Shown here piece by piece: positions 34,436 through 45,475 of a DNA stretch of 64,000 bases. How positions within the stretch are numbered: the stretch's first letter is position 1; each line of letters opens with the position of its first letter. Source of the DNA: Tragulus kanchil (Eukaryota; Chordata; Mammalia; Artiodactyla; Tragulidae); NCBI GenBank assembly GCA_022376925.1, contig JAIOJX010000025.1:142187301-142251300 (forward strand). Direction: 5' to 3'. The position numbers were made by a program, and so were the translations under genes. Under the pieces are notes generated by a model, which was not told the origin of the DNA, searched no databases, and saw only the letters and a list, made by a program, of their open reading frames with translations.

Positions 34436-36085
34436 GTGAAAATGACCATACTACCAAATGTCATCTATAGATTCAATGTGATCCCTATGAAACAACCAAT
34501 GACATTCTTCACAGAACTAAACCAAAGAATAACACAGTTCATATGGAAACACAAAAGACCTCAAATAGCCAAAGCAATTCTTAAAAAGGAAAATGGAGCT
34601 GGAGGGATCCGTCTCCCTAACTTCAGACTATACTACAAAGCAACAGTCCTCAAGACAGTATGGTACTGACACAAAAAAAGAAATATCGACCAGCGGAACA
34701 AAATAGAGAGCCCAGAGGTAAATCCACACACCTATGGATACCTTAATTTTGACAAAGGAGGCGAACATATAAAATGGGACAAAGACAGCCTCTTCAACAA
34801 ATGGTGCTGGCTGGGAAAATTGGACAGCTACATGCCAAAAAATGAAGATGGAACATTCCTTGACACCATACTCAAAGATCAACTCAAAATGGATTAAAGA
34901 CCTAAATGTAAGACCAGAAACCATCAAACTCTTAGAGGAGAATATAGGCAAAACACTCCAGGACATAAATCAAAGCAAGATCTTCCATGAACCGCCTACT
35001 AGAATAGTGGAACTAAAAACAAAAATTAACATGTGGGACCTAATGAAACTTGAAAGGATTTTGTACAGCAAAACAAACTACAAACAAGGTGAACAGACAA
35101 CCCACAGAATGGGAGAAAATCATAGGAAATGAAACAACAGACAAAGAATTAATCTCCAAAATCTACAAGCAACTCAGACAACTCAGCATTGGAAAAATGA
35201 AAAACCCAATCAAGAAATGGGAAAAGGACCTAAACAGACACCTCTCCAAAGAGGATATACAGATGGCCAAAAAACACATGAAATGATGCTCAATCTCGCT
35301 TATAGAGAAATGCAAATCAAAACTACAATGAGGGGCTTCCCTGGTGGTCCAGCGGGTAAGAACACCACCTTGCAGTGCAAGGGGTGCCAGTTCGATCCCT
35401 GGCCTGAGAAGATCCCACGTGCCGCAGAGTGCCTGGACCATTGTGTCCAATTACCGAGCCTGAACTCTGGAGCACATGCGCCCAGAGCCGGTGCTCTGCG
35501 ACAACAGAGGCCACCGCGATGGGAGGCCCACACGGGCCAAAGAACAAAGATGGATGAAAAATGGACAAATGAAAGACCAATAGAAGTGGCCCACCTGCTC
35601 CCCTCCCTCCCCACCTCACCCCCACCAAAATAAATAAATAAATAAATCTTAAAAAAAAAAAAAAAACTACAATGAGATATCACCTCACACCCGTCAGAAT
35701 GGCCATCATCAACAAATCGACAGACAATAAATGCTGGAGAAGGTGCAGAGAAAAGGGAACACTCCTGCATTGTTGGTGGGAATGTAAATTGATACAGCCA
35801 CTATGGAAGACAGTATGGAGACTACTTTGAAAACTAAAACTAGAAGCACCCTATGACCCATCAATCCCACTATTAGGCTTATATCCTGATGAAATCAAAA
35901 CTGAAAGAAGCACCTGTACCCCAATGTTCATTGCAGCTCTCTATACAATAGCTAGAACAGGGAAGCAACCTAGATGGCCATCGATGAATGAATGGATAAA
36001 AAAACTTTGGTACATGTATACAATGGAGTACTTCCCAGCTGTAAAAAGAAATGCAGAAGAATCAGCCTAATGAGGAGGATGGATC
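34436..36085 (+). pseudogene. L1 ORF2 C-terminal region with Cys-rich motif
   Basis: Continues the ORF2 order: L-Y-Y-K-A-T-V near 34627, [10 protein letters not shown] near 34892, [10 protein letters not shown] near 35240, then after the SINE the segment with C-W-R-R-C and H-C-W-W-E-C (35730-35785), the usual ORF2 zinc-knuckle-like region, and finally E-W-I-K-K-L-W near 35990. Several frameshifts and stops interrupt it. The SINE at 35333-35662 splits it. Confidence 0.87.
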
Positions 36086-37210
36086 TAGAACCTAGTATAA
36101 CAAGTGAAGTAAGTCAAAAAGAAAGACAAGCACAGCTCCAAAAGGATCTAGTAAGAGGGTAAATGTTAACACACACTAGTGATGGAAAAAGACAGAAAAA
36201 AAAAGGAAAAAAGGGGAAACAAAAACAGACAAAGAATTAATCTCCAAAATCTACAAGCAACTCAGACAACTCAGCATTGGAAAAATGAAAAACCCAATCA
36301 AGAAATGGGAAAAGGACCTAAACAGACACCTCTCCAAAGAGGATATACAGATGGCCAAAAAACACATGAAATGATGCTCAATCTCGCTTATAGAGAAATG
36401 CAAATCAAAACTACAATGAGGGGCTTCCCTGGTGGTCCAGCGGGTAAGAACACCACCTTGCAGTGCAAGGGGTGCCAGTTCGATCCCTGGCCTGAGAAGA
36501 TCCCACGTGCCGCAGAGTGCCTGGACCATTGTGTCCAATTACCGAGCCTGAACTCTGGAGCACATGCGCCCAGAGCCGGTGCTCTGCGACAACAGAGGCC
36601 ACCGCGATGGGAGGCCCACACGGGCCAAAGAACAAAGATGGATGAAAAATGGACAAATGAAAGACCAATAGAAGTGGCCCACCTGCTCCCCTCCCTCCCC
36701 ACCTCACCCCCACCAAAATAAATAAATAAATAAATCTTAAAAAAAAAAAAAAAACTACAATGAGATATCACCTCACACCCGTCAGAATGGCCATCATCAA
36801 CAAATCGACAGACAATAAATGCTGGAGAAGGTGCAGAGAAAAGGGAACACTCCTGCATTGTTGGTGGGAATGTAAATTGATACAGCCACTATGGAAGACA
36901 GTATGGAGACTACTTTGAAAACTAAAACTAGAAGCACCCTATGACCCATCAATCCCACTATTAGGCTTATATCCTGATGAAATCAAAACTGAAAGAAGCA
37001 CCTGTACCCCAATGTTCATTGCAGCTCTCTATACAATAGCTAGAACAGGGAAGCAACCTAGATGGCCATCGATGAATGAATGGATAAAAAAACTTTGGTA
37101 CATGTATACAATGGAGTACTTCCCAGCTGTAAAAAGAAATGCAGAAGAATCAGCCTAATGAGGAGGATGGATCTAGAACCTAGTATAACAAGTGAAGTAA
37201 GTCAAAAAGA
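35137..37210. repeat. Tandem duplication D10 (1088 bp unit)
   Basis: Bases 35137-36224 recur at 36225-37210. The last 100 bases of the first copy (about 36127-36224) are a garbled version of the true downstream sequence at 37208-37310, with 'agtctactaacacatatata' skipped and extra A-runs. That is typical of a low-quality contig end. Confidence 0.97.
35333..35662 (+). mobile_element. tRNA-derived SINE, long type (in L1 ORF2 3' part)
   Basis: Head 'gggcttccctggtggtccag', B-box 'gtgccagttcgatccctggc', body 'gtgtccaattaccgagcctg', 'gccaccgcgatgggaggccc', long 3' domain 'gaccaatagaagtggcccac' and '(aaat)n' then poly(A). A 14-bp perfect target duplication 'aaaactacaatgag' lies at 35319-35332 and 35663-35676. 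It interrupts L1 coding sequence, so it is younger. The D10 copy is at 36421-36750. Frames of 101-180 codons here are SINE shadows. Confidence 0.95.
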
Positions 37211-37600
37211 GAAAGACAAGCACAGTCTACTAACACATATATATGGAATCTAGTAAGAGGGTAAATGTTAACACACACAGTGAAGTGATGGAAAAACAGA
37301 CATAGAGAACAGGCATATGGACACTGTGGGGAATGAACAGTGGGTGGGAGGCACAGAGGGAGTAACATGGAAATCTATACTATCACATGTGAAAAAGATA
37401 GCTATTGTCATTGCACTGTGGAAGAGGAGATCCTGCAGGGGTGCGGTGCAATGGCCTGGAGGGATGGGATGGGGGGACTGGGATGGGTCAAGGGTAAAGG
37501 GATATGCATATGACAGATCTGGGGACATACATGTCGGTGAACAACAAAACTCTGCAAAAGTTTTAAAAAATAAAATAAGATTAAATATATATATATATAT
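37146..37600 (+). other. L1 3'UTR with G-quadruplex motif and tail
   Basis: After the ORF2 stop the sequence is purine-rich. Five G-runs of three or more occur in 27 bases at 37461-37487, spaced by 2-3 bases, a strong quadruplex pattern known from L1 3'UTRs. It ends in 'gttttaaaaaataaaataag' and a (TA)n run. The D11 copy puts the G-rich motif again at 38568-38594. Frames of 62-95 codons here are not genes. Confidence 0.85.
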
Positions 37601-37686
37601 ATAATTACCTAGTGAGGAAAATTATTAATATTAAATGGAAAAAAAACACATTCTTAGGCTAACTGAAAAGCATTTACTAGCAAAGC

Positions 37687-37722
<36 letters not shown>

Positions 37723-37980
37723 ATATATACTTAAAAAGACTTCTTAACAAATATGCTCCCTCAAGAAATTTCAATTTCAATTTTTTCAACACTGCTATTA
37801 TACCAGACTCTTCTACTGCCATAGACTGCATAGCATCAAAACTTCATATCTACAGAATATAAAAAATGTTCTGTGTGTAATCTTTTAAGTTTGAGCTACT
37901 ATAATGTAGTAAACACTTATTTCACCTTTGGAAATTTGTTGGACAATTAGCTCTGTCATTTTGGACACTAATAATAGTTT
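37601..37980. repeat. Unique flank with (TA)n/(TG)n microsatellite
   Basis: DNA immediately beyond the L1 tail. A (TA)n-(TG)n-(TA)n tract lies at about 37687-37728. Nothing else is recognised. The second copy is at 38708-39088. Confidence 0.7.
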
Positions 37981-38793
37981 AAATTGATACAGCCCCTATG
38001 GAAAACAGTATGGAGACTACTTTGAAAACTAAAACTAGAAGCACCCTATGACCCATCAATCCCACTATTAGGCTTATATCCTGATGAAATCAAAACTGAA
38101 AGAAGCACCTGTACCCCAATGTTCATTGCAGCTCTCTATACAATAGCTAGAACAGGGAAGCAACCTAGATGGCCATCGATGAATGAATGGATAAAAAAAC
38201 TTTGGTACATGTATACAATGGAGTACTTCCCAGCTGTAAAAAGAAATGCAGAAGAATCAGCCTAATGAGGAGGATGGATCTAGAACCTAGTATAACAAGT
38301 GAAGTAAGTCAAAAAGAGAAAGACAAGCACAGTCTACTAACACATATATATGGAATCTAGTAAGAGGGTAAATGTTAACACACACAGTGAAGTGATGGAA
38401 AAACAGACATAGAGAACAGGCATATGGACACTGTGGGGAATGAACAGTGGGTGGGAGGCACAGAGGGAGTAACATGGAAATCTATACTATCACATGTGAA
38501 AAAGATAGCTATTGTCATTGCACTGTGGAAGAGGAGATCCTGCAGGGGTGCGGTGCAATGGCCTGGAGGGATGGGATGGGGGGACTGGGATGGGTCAAGG
38601 GTAAAGGGATATGCATATGACAGATCTGGGGACATACATGTCGGTGAACAACAAAACTCTGCAAAAGTTTTAAAAAATAAAATAAGATTAAATATATATA
38701 TATATATATAATTACCTAGTGAGGAAAATTATTAATATTAAATGGAAAAAAAACACATTCTTAGGCTAACTGAAAAGCATTTACTAGCAAAGC

Positions 38794-38827
<34 letters not shown>

Positions 38828-39088
38828 ATATATACTTAAAAAGACTTCTTAACAAATATGCTCCCTCAAGAAATTTCAATTTCAATTTTTTCAACACTGC
38901 TATTATACCAGACTCTTCTACTGCCATAGACTGCATAGCATCAAAACTTCATATCTACAGAATATAAAAAATGTTCTGTGTGTAATCTTTTAAGTTTGAG
39001 CTACTATAATGTAGTAAACACTTATTTCACCTTTGGAAATTTGTTGGACAATTAGCTCTGTCATTTTTTGGACACTAATAATAGTTTA

Positions 39089-39376
39089 GAAACATATTAG
39101 AGCAATAGGCAATTATTAAGAGACAATAGAATTTCTGCAACCTGAGGAAATAATCTTACCTTCCAGGTCATTATTTCCAACTACAGTTATTTTCCTTGAA
39201 ACTATTAATTTACCAGTTTGTTTCTACCTGAGGTGTTTATATACTTAGAGTTATGCTGCATAAGGCATGTTAAAAACACCTAAGGCCACAGAAAGTTATG
39301 TTGTATTAATTGTTGTATTAATTTACATTATATTAATTAATCTACATGGCATTTACACTAAAATATATACTAGAGA
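39089..39376. other. Unique AT-rich DNA, no feature seen
   Basis: No feature recognised between the D11 end and the older L1 relic. Confidence 0.5.
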
Positions 39377-40093
39377 GTGAAATATAAAATATGCATGATA
39401 TTAAAACATAAACTACTCTGGGGAAAGCATACCAAAGAGAGATTCATAGCATGGAATCAATGTATTAGAAAAGAAGAAAGATTTAAAATCAATATTGTAA
39501 GTTTCTATCTTAGGAAACTAGACAAAGAAAAACAAATTGAACCTAAACAGAAAAAGAGAAATAATTAGTGCAACAATCAATATATTTGAAAATGATGAAT
39601 CAATAGAGAAAATCAATAAACATTAAAGTTGATTCCTTGAAAAGATCAATAGCACTGGTAAGCCTCCACCTAGGCTATCTGAGAAAGAGAGAGGACACAT
39701 ATTAATATCAGAAATGAAGGAGGGGACATTATTACAGAGCCTATGGTCACTAGAAGACTATCAAAATAATACTATGAACAACTTTATACATAATAACCTA
39801 GGTGAAACTAACTGAAAGACAAGAGCTGCACAAGACACTAACTAACACAAGAAGACACTAAAATGGGCCTATACACATTAAAGAAACTGAATCAATACTG
39901 ATAACCTTCCAAAACAGAAACACCAGACCCAGATGTGTCCACTGGCAAATTTTATAAAATATTTTAGGAAAAAAAATCAATTCACCTCAATGTTTTTCTG
40001 AGGATAAAAGCAGAGATAATATTTCTTAAGTCATTCTATGAGACCAGAATTACCCAAATACCAAAATCTGAAAAAAAAATTACAAGTGAAAAA

Positions 40094-42174
40094 AGCAAAA
40101 ACACAACAGACCAATGTTTCTCATGAATAGAGATGCAAAAACACTCAAAAACATTAGAAATCAAACCCAACAAAATATAAAAAGAATTATATATCACAAC
40201 CAAACGGTAGTTTACCTACATTCAAGAGTAATTCAAAACCATTAAAATATTGCATCATATCAACAGACTAAAAAAATCAATTTGATCTTATTCACAGACG
40301 CAATAAAAAAAAATCGACAAAATCCAACAGATATTTGTGATAAATAAATACACTCAGCAAATTAGGAATAGAGAAGAACTTCCTCAACTTAATAATGAAT
40401 ACCTACAGAAACCTACAGCTAATGTCCTACTTAACGGTGAGAACCTTTAAACTTTGCCACTGTGATAAGAAACAAGGCAGGAATGTCCTTCAACATAGCT
40501 CTTTTTCAACACTGTACTAGAAGTTTTAGCTAATGCAGTAAGATAAGAAAACAAGAAGTACACAGACTGGGAAGAAATAAAACTGTATTTGCTCACAGAT
40601 GTCATGATCATCTATGCAGAAAATTCAAAGAAATCAATGATAACCTTCCTTGAACTATTAACAATTATAGTAAGTTTACAGGATACAAGACTAATACACT
40701 GGAATCAATCACACTTCCATATAATACAATTAGAAAATGAAATATGAGGAAAGCACAATGTCATTTAAATTAGTACCCCTCAAAAATGAAAAACTTATGT
40801 ATAAATCGAAAAAGTATACGTAAAAGATATTTATGAGGAAAAGAAAACAAAATCTAAATGAAAAACTAAGTAAGTAGAGAGATAGCTCAGCCTCACACAT
40901 AAAAAAACTCGATGTGGTAAAGATGTTAGTTCCTCTCAACTTCATCCACAAATTAGTGCAATCTCAATCAAAATCCAAGCAAGATATTTTGTGGTTATTT
41001 ACAAACTAATTCTAAATTGTGTATGGGCCAAAACAAAAAAACCAAAAAGACCCAATAGTGCTAAAATGTCCTTACTATTCAAAGCAAATTAAAGATTCCC
41101 AAAAAAAAGAACACAATACATGACAGCAAAAACACAACAGACCAATGTTTCTCATGAATAGAGATGCAAAAACACTCAAAAACATTAGAAATCAAACCCA
41201 ACAAAATATAAAAAGAATTATATATCACAACCAAACGGTAGTTTACCTACATTCAAGAGTAATTCAAAACCATTAAAATATTGCATCATATCAACAGACT
41301 AAAAAAATCAATTTGATCTTATTCACAGACGCAATAAAAAAAAATCGACAAAATCCAACAGATATTTGTGATAAATAAATACACTCAGCAAATTAGGAAT
41401 AGAGAAGAACTTCCTCAACTTAATAATGAATACCTACAGAAACCTACAGCTAATGTCCTACTTAACGGTGAGAACCTTTAAACTTTGCCACTGTGATAAG
41501 AAACAAGGCAGGAATGTCCTTCAACATAGCTCTTTTTCAACACTGTACTAGAAGTTTTAGCTAATGCAGTAAGATAAGAAAACAAGAAGTACACAGACTG
41601 GGAAGAAATAAAACTGTATTTGCTCACAGATGTCATGATCATCTATGCAGAAAATTCAAAGAAATCAATGATAACCTTCCTTGAACTATTAACAATTATA
41701 GTAAGTTTACAGGATACAAGACTAATACACTGGAATCAATCACACTTCCATATAATACAATTAGAAAATGAAATATGAGGAAAGCACAATGTCATTTAAA
41801 TTAGTACCCCTCAAAAATGAAAAACTTATGTATAAATCGAAAAAGTATACGTAAAAGATATTTATGAGGAAAAGAAAACAAAATCTAAATGAAAAACTAA
41901 GTAAGTAGAGAGATAGCTCAGCCTCACACATAAAAAAACTCGATGTGGTAAAGATGTTAGTTCCTCTCAACTTCATCCACAAATTAGTGCAATCTCAATC
42001 AAAATCCAAGCAAGATATTTTGTGGTTATTTACAAACTAATTCTAAATTGTGTATGCAGCAGCAAGAGACCCAGGAAAGTCAAAATTGAAGAACACACAA
42101 AAGATATTTTGTACTCATGGATCAGAAAAATCAATAGTGCTAAAATGTCCTTACTATTCAAAGCAAATTAAAGA
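40094..42174. repeat. Tandem duplication D12 (1031 bp unit)
   Basis: Bases 40094-41124 recur at 41125-42174. The first copy lacks about 50 bases near its end: 41037-41065 stands where 42057-42132 contains 'cagcagcaagagacccagga' and following sequence. The copies then rejoin at 'aatagtgctaaaatgtcctt' (41054 and 42133). The shortest unit of the twenty, shortened by that gap. Confidence 0.95.
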
Positions 42175-42861
42175 TTCAATAAAATCTCTATCAAAATTTC
42201 AATGACATGTTCCACAGAAATTGAACAAATAGTACTAAAATTTGTATAGAACTGCAGACAAATACAAATAGCTAAAGGAACTGCAGAAGGAAGAACAAAG
42301 ATGATGACATTGTATCCTCTGGTCTCAAAATCTATTACAAAGATATATTAATTAAAACACTACTGTATTGAAATAAAAACAAATACATAGATATAGACAT
42401 ACATAATGGAAGAGAAGAGAGAGCCCAGAAATAAACCTAACATATATGGTCAAAGCCAAGTTCAAAAGAAAGAAATTATACTCTAATATAACACACACAA
42501 AAAGTAACTCAAAATAGAATAATAAATTAAATATAAAACCTGAAACAATAAAGCACCTGAAAGAAAAAAAATATATGCAGCAACCTCCTTGATAGTGGTC
42601 TTCATGAACAATTTTGGACTTGACAACAAACGCAAAGGCAGAAGAAAACAAAAGTTAAATAAGTGGGACAATACCAAACTTAAAAGCTTCAGCATTGCAA
42701 AGAGACCATTAACAGAATGATAATATACCCTACAAAATGGGAGAAAATATTGGCAATTTGTATATTTGATGAAGATTAATGTTCAACAAATATATAAAGA
42801 ACTTAACACAACTCAACAGTGTGAAAATGATCCAATTAAAAAATGAGCAGAAGATCTAAAT

Positions 42862-43087
42862 TGATTCTTTTATTTGTATGCATGCTAAGTCACTTGAGTT
42901 GTGTCTGACTTTTTGTGATTCCATGGACTGTATCTTGCCAGGCTCCTCTGTGCAAGGATTTTCCAAGCAAGAACACTGGAGTGGGTTGTTGTGCCCTCCT
43001 CCAGGGATCCAAGGATTGAGCCCATGTATTTATATCTCCTGCATTAGCAGGCATATTCTTTACCACTAGAACCACCTGGAAAACCCT
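42862..43087 (-). mobile_element. Bov-tA-type SINE, antisense
   Basis: Plus-strand text 'tgtgtctgactttttgtgat', 'ccatggactgtatcttgcca' and 'gaacactggagtgggttgtt' is the reverse complement of the SINE body; the head lies at the right ('ctagaaccacctggaaaacc'). Target duplication 'gatctaaat' at 42853-42861 and 43088-43096. Small frames within are SINE shadows. Confidence 0.92.
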
Positions 43088-43140
43088 GATCTAAATAGGT
43101 ACATCTAAATGGATATTTTTCCAAAGAAGATGTACAAATG

Positions 43141-43352
43141 GCTTCCCTAGTGGTCAGATGGTAAATAATCTGTCTGCAATGCAGCAGACCCGGGTTTGAT
43201 TTCTGGGTCAGGAAGATCCCTTAGAGAAGGGAATGGCTACCCACTCTGTTATTCTTGCCTGGAGAATTCAATGGACAGAGGAGTTGGGTGGGCTACAGTC
43301 CTTAGGGTTATAAAAAAATTGAACACAACTAAGAGACTAACACTATTTTTTG
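43141..43352 (+). mobile_element. Bov-tA-type SINE
   Basis: Head 'gcttccctagtggtcagatg', 'ctgtctgcaatgcagcagac', 'gagaagggaatggctaccca', tail 'cacaactaagagactaacac'. The flanks look like a long direct repeat: 'atttttccaaagaagatgta' (43115-43134) before it and 'atttttccaaagaagacata' (43362-43381) after it, longer than a normal target duplication. Confidence 0.9.
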
Positions 43353-43358
43353 CAAATA

Positions 43359-45475
43359 GACATTTTTCCAAAGAAGACATACAGATGATCAGGGGGTACA
43401 TCAAAAAAAAAGTTCGGTATCATCAATCTTCAGAGAAATACAAATGAAACTACGAGATATCATTTCACACCTGCTGGAATATTATCAAAAAGACAAGTAA
43501 CGGATGCTCCCAAAGACGTGGAGAAAGGGAACCCTTATCCACTGTTGGTGGGTTGTTTGATTTTAATCTGATGACATTCAGGAAAGGGTAAAATTAAGGA
43601 GAGTAATGTCAGTGGTTTCTGGGATTTGGTAGGGAGAAGAATGAATAGGTGGAACCTAGAGTGTTTTAGGATAGTGAAAATACTCAATATGACATTGTAA
43701 TAATCAATACATGTTATTACATATTTATCCAAACTCACAGAATGTGCAATAGCAAGAGTGAACCCTAACATAAACTATAGACATCGGGTGATCATGATCC
43801 TTCAGTGAAGGTTCATAAAAGATTGTAATGTCAGTGGAAGAAGCCATGAATGTGTGAGAGTAGGAGGTTTATGGGAAATATCTGAATCTTCCTCTTGGTG
43901 TTTCTGTGAACCTAAAACTAAAGTTTCTTAAAAGCCCATTAAAATTTGGCATAGCAAGGGAATTTTTTACATGTTCCCTGCCCCAATTCAAAAGGTACAA
44001 ATACTATCCAGAACACTATGAAGTTCTATGAGATCACATAGGCCCAGCATGATCAGTTTAAGAAAATTTAAGAATTTTTTTTTTGGCCTCTTTTATTGTT
44101 CTTTTTTATTTTTCCATACATCTTTTATTCTATGGCCTGTGTGGGCCTCCCACTGCAGTGGCCTTTCTCGTTGCAGAGCATCAGCTCTGGGCACATGCAC
44201 TCCAGAGCGCTGGCTTGTAATTGGACACATGGGTCCAGTTGTTCCATGGCATGTGGGGTCTTCCCGGGCCAGGGATTGAACCAGTGCCCCTTGCACTGCA
44301 AGATGGACTCTTTACCCACTGGACAACCAGGGAAGCCCAAGAATCCTCATTTTTAAATAAAACTTATTTCACTCCTGATGACTAGTTTCAAAAGAATATA
44401 AGTTATGTGCTAAAACAAACAAAATGTGCCAAGTTTCATATACAGACATGAGAAATTTGAAATGACATTTTTCCAAAGAAGACATCAAAAACATAAGTTC
44501 GGTATCATCAATCTTCAGAGAAATACAAATGAAACTACGAGATATCATTTCACACCTGCTGGAATATTATCAAAAAGACAAGTAACGGATGCTCCCAAAG
44601 ACGTGGAGAAAGGGAACCCTTATCCACTGTTGGTGGGTTGTTTGATTTTAATCTGATGACATTCAGGAAAGGGTAAAATTAAGGAGAGTAATGTCAGTGG
44701 TTTCTGGGATTTGGTAGGGAGAAGAATGAATAGGTGGAACCTAGAGTGTTTTAGGATAGTGAAAATACTCAATATGACATTGTAATAATCAATACATGTT
44801 ATTACATATTTATCCAAACTCACAGAATGTGCAATAGCAAGAGTGAACCCTAACATAAACTATAGACATCGGGTGATCATGATCCTTCAGTGAAGGTTCA
44901 TAAAAGATTGTAATGTCAGTGGAAGAAGCCATGAATGTGTGAGAGTAGGAGGTTTATGGGAAATATCTGAATCTTCCTCTTGGTGTTTCTGTGAACCTAA
45001 AACTAAAGTTTCTTAAAAGCCCATTAAAATTTGGCATAGCAAGGGAATTTTTCACATGTTCCCTGCCCCAATTCAAAAGGTACAAATACTATCCAGAACA
45101 CTATGAAGTTCTATGAGATCACATAGGCCCAGCATGATCAGTTTAAGAAAATTTAAGAATTTTTTTTTTGGCCTCTTTTATTGTTCTTTTTTATTTTTCC
45201 ATACATCTTTTATTCTATGGCCTGTGTGGGCCTCCCACTGCAGTGGCCTTTCTCGTTGCAGAGCATCAGCTCTGGGCACATGCACTCCAGAGCGCTGGCT
45301 TGTAATTGGACACATGGGTCCAGTTGTTCCATGGCATGTGGGGTCTTCCCGGGCCAGGGATTGAACCAGTGCCCCTTGCACTGCAAGATGGACTCTTTAC
45401 CCACTGGACAACCAGGGAAGCCCAAGAATCCTCATTTTTAAATAAAACTTATTTCACTCCTGATGACTAGTTTCA
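43359..45475. repeat. Tandem duplication D13 (about 1085 bp unit)
   Basis: Bases 43359-44463 recur at 44464-45475. The second copy lacks about 20 bases after 'aagaagacat', and the end of the first copy (44388-44463) is garbled relative to 45470-45545. Contains the antisense SINE and the old L1 3'UTR. Confidence 0.96.
44077..44338 (-). mobile_element. tRNA-derived SINE, short type, antisense
   Basis: Head at the right edge ('ggacaaccagggaagccc'), body reading plus strand 'tggcctgtgtgggcctccca', 'ctctgggcacatgcactcca' and 'ttggacacatgggtccagtt'; the tail is the T-run at 44075-44083. Flanks 'aagaattttt' and 'aagaatcctc' may be a target duplication. D13 copies it to 45162-45423, and D14 adds a partial third copy at 46421-46578. 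Confidence 0.9.

Larger units (their letters stand above)
25976..37600 (+). mobile_element. Long L1 (LINE-1) element, dead, with two nested SINEs
   Basis: Starts 'aaggggccaagatggcagag', the YY1-site opening of L1 5'UTRs, and runs through 5'UTR, ORF1, ORF2 and a G-rich 3'UTR to an A/T-rich tail near 37600. The raw span is about 11.6 kb, but four assembly duplications (D7-D10, about 4.45 kb) and two SINEs (about 0.69 kb with target duplications) account for the excess, leaving roughly 6.5 kb. That is near the normal length of a full-length mammalian L1. ORFs are broken by stops, frameshifts, an ORF1-ORF2 deletion and loss of a reverse-transcriptase motif, so it cannot move. Clear 5' and 3' ends and modest divergence indicate a fairly young lineage-specific insertion. 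I could not define a target duplication. Confidence 0.9.
36874..39088. repeat. Tandem duplication D11 (1107 bp unit)
   Basis: Bases 36874-37980 recur at 37981-39088. It overlaps D10, so 35786-36110, 36874-37198 and 37981-38305 are three versions of the same L1 3' segment. Differences include 'ccactatggaagac' against 'cccctatggaaaac' at the start, the length of the (TATG/TG)n tract, and 'tcattttgg' against 'tcattttttgg' near the end. Confidence 0.97.
39377..43950 (+). mobile_element. Older L1 relic (L1M-like), sense, with SINEs
   Basis: A heavily mutated L1 running from the linker of ORF2 to the 3'UTR. Cues in order: 'gattccttgaaaagatcaat' near 39631, 'gacccagatgtgtccactgg' near 39926, the RT region 'tgctcacagatgtcatgatc' near 40590, 'tgaaacaataaagcacctga' near 42541, 'ccaaagaagacatacagatg' near 43369, 'cgtggagaaagggaaccctt' near 43518, then 3'UTR phrases 'gtagggagaagaatgaatag' near 43630 and 'aatctgatgacattcagg' ending with 'tgaacctaaaactaaag' near 43910. 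Old L1MA/L1MB-type 3' end. Many frameshifts; non-coding. Interrupted by SINEs at 42862-43087 and 43141-43352 and by D12. Confidence 0.8.

Noticed and set aside
35163..36858. Frames of 95-180 codons around the SINE in L1, present twice
   Set aside because: They read through SINE and L1 ORF2 in the wrong frames. Non-coding.
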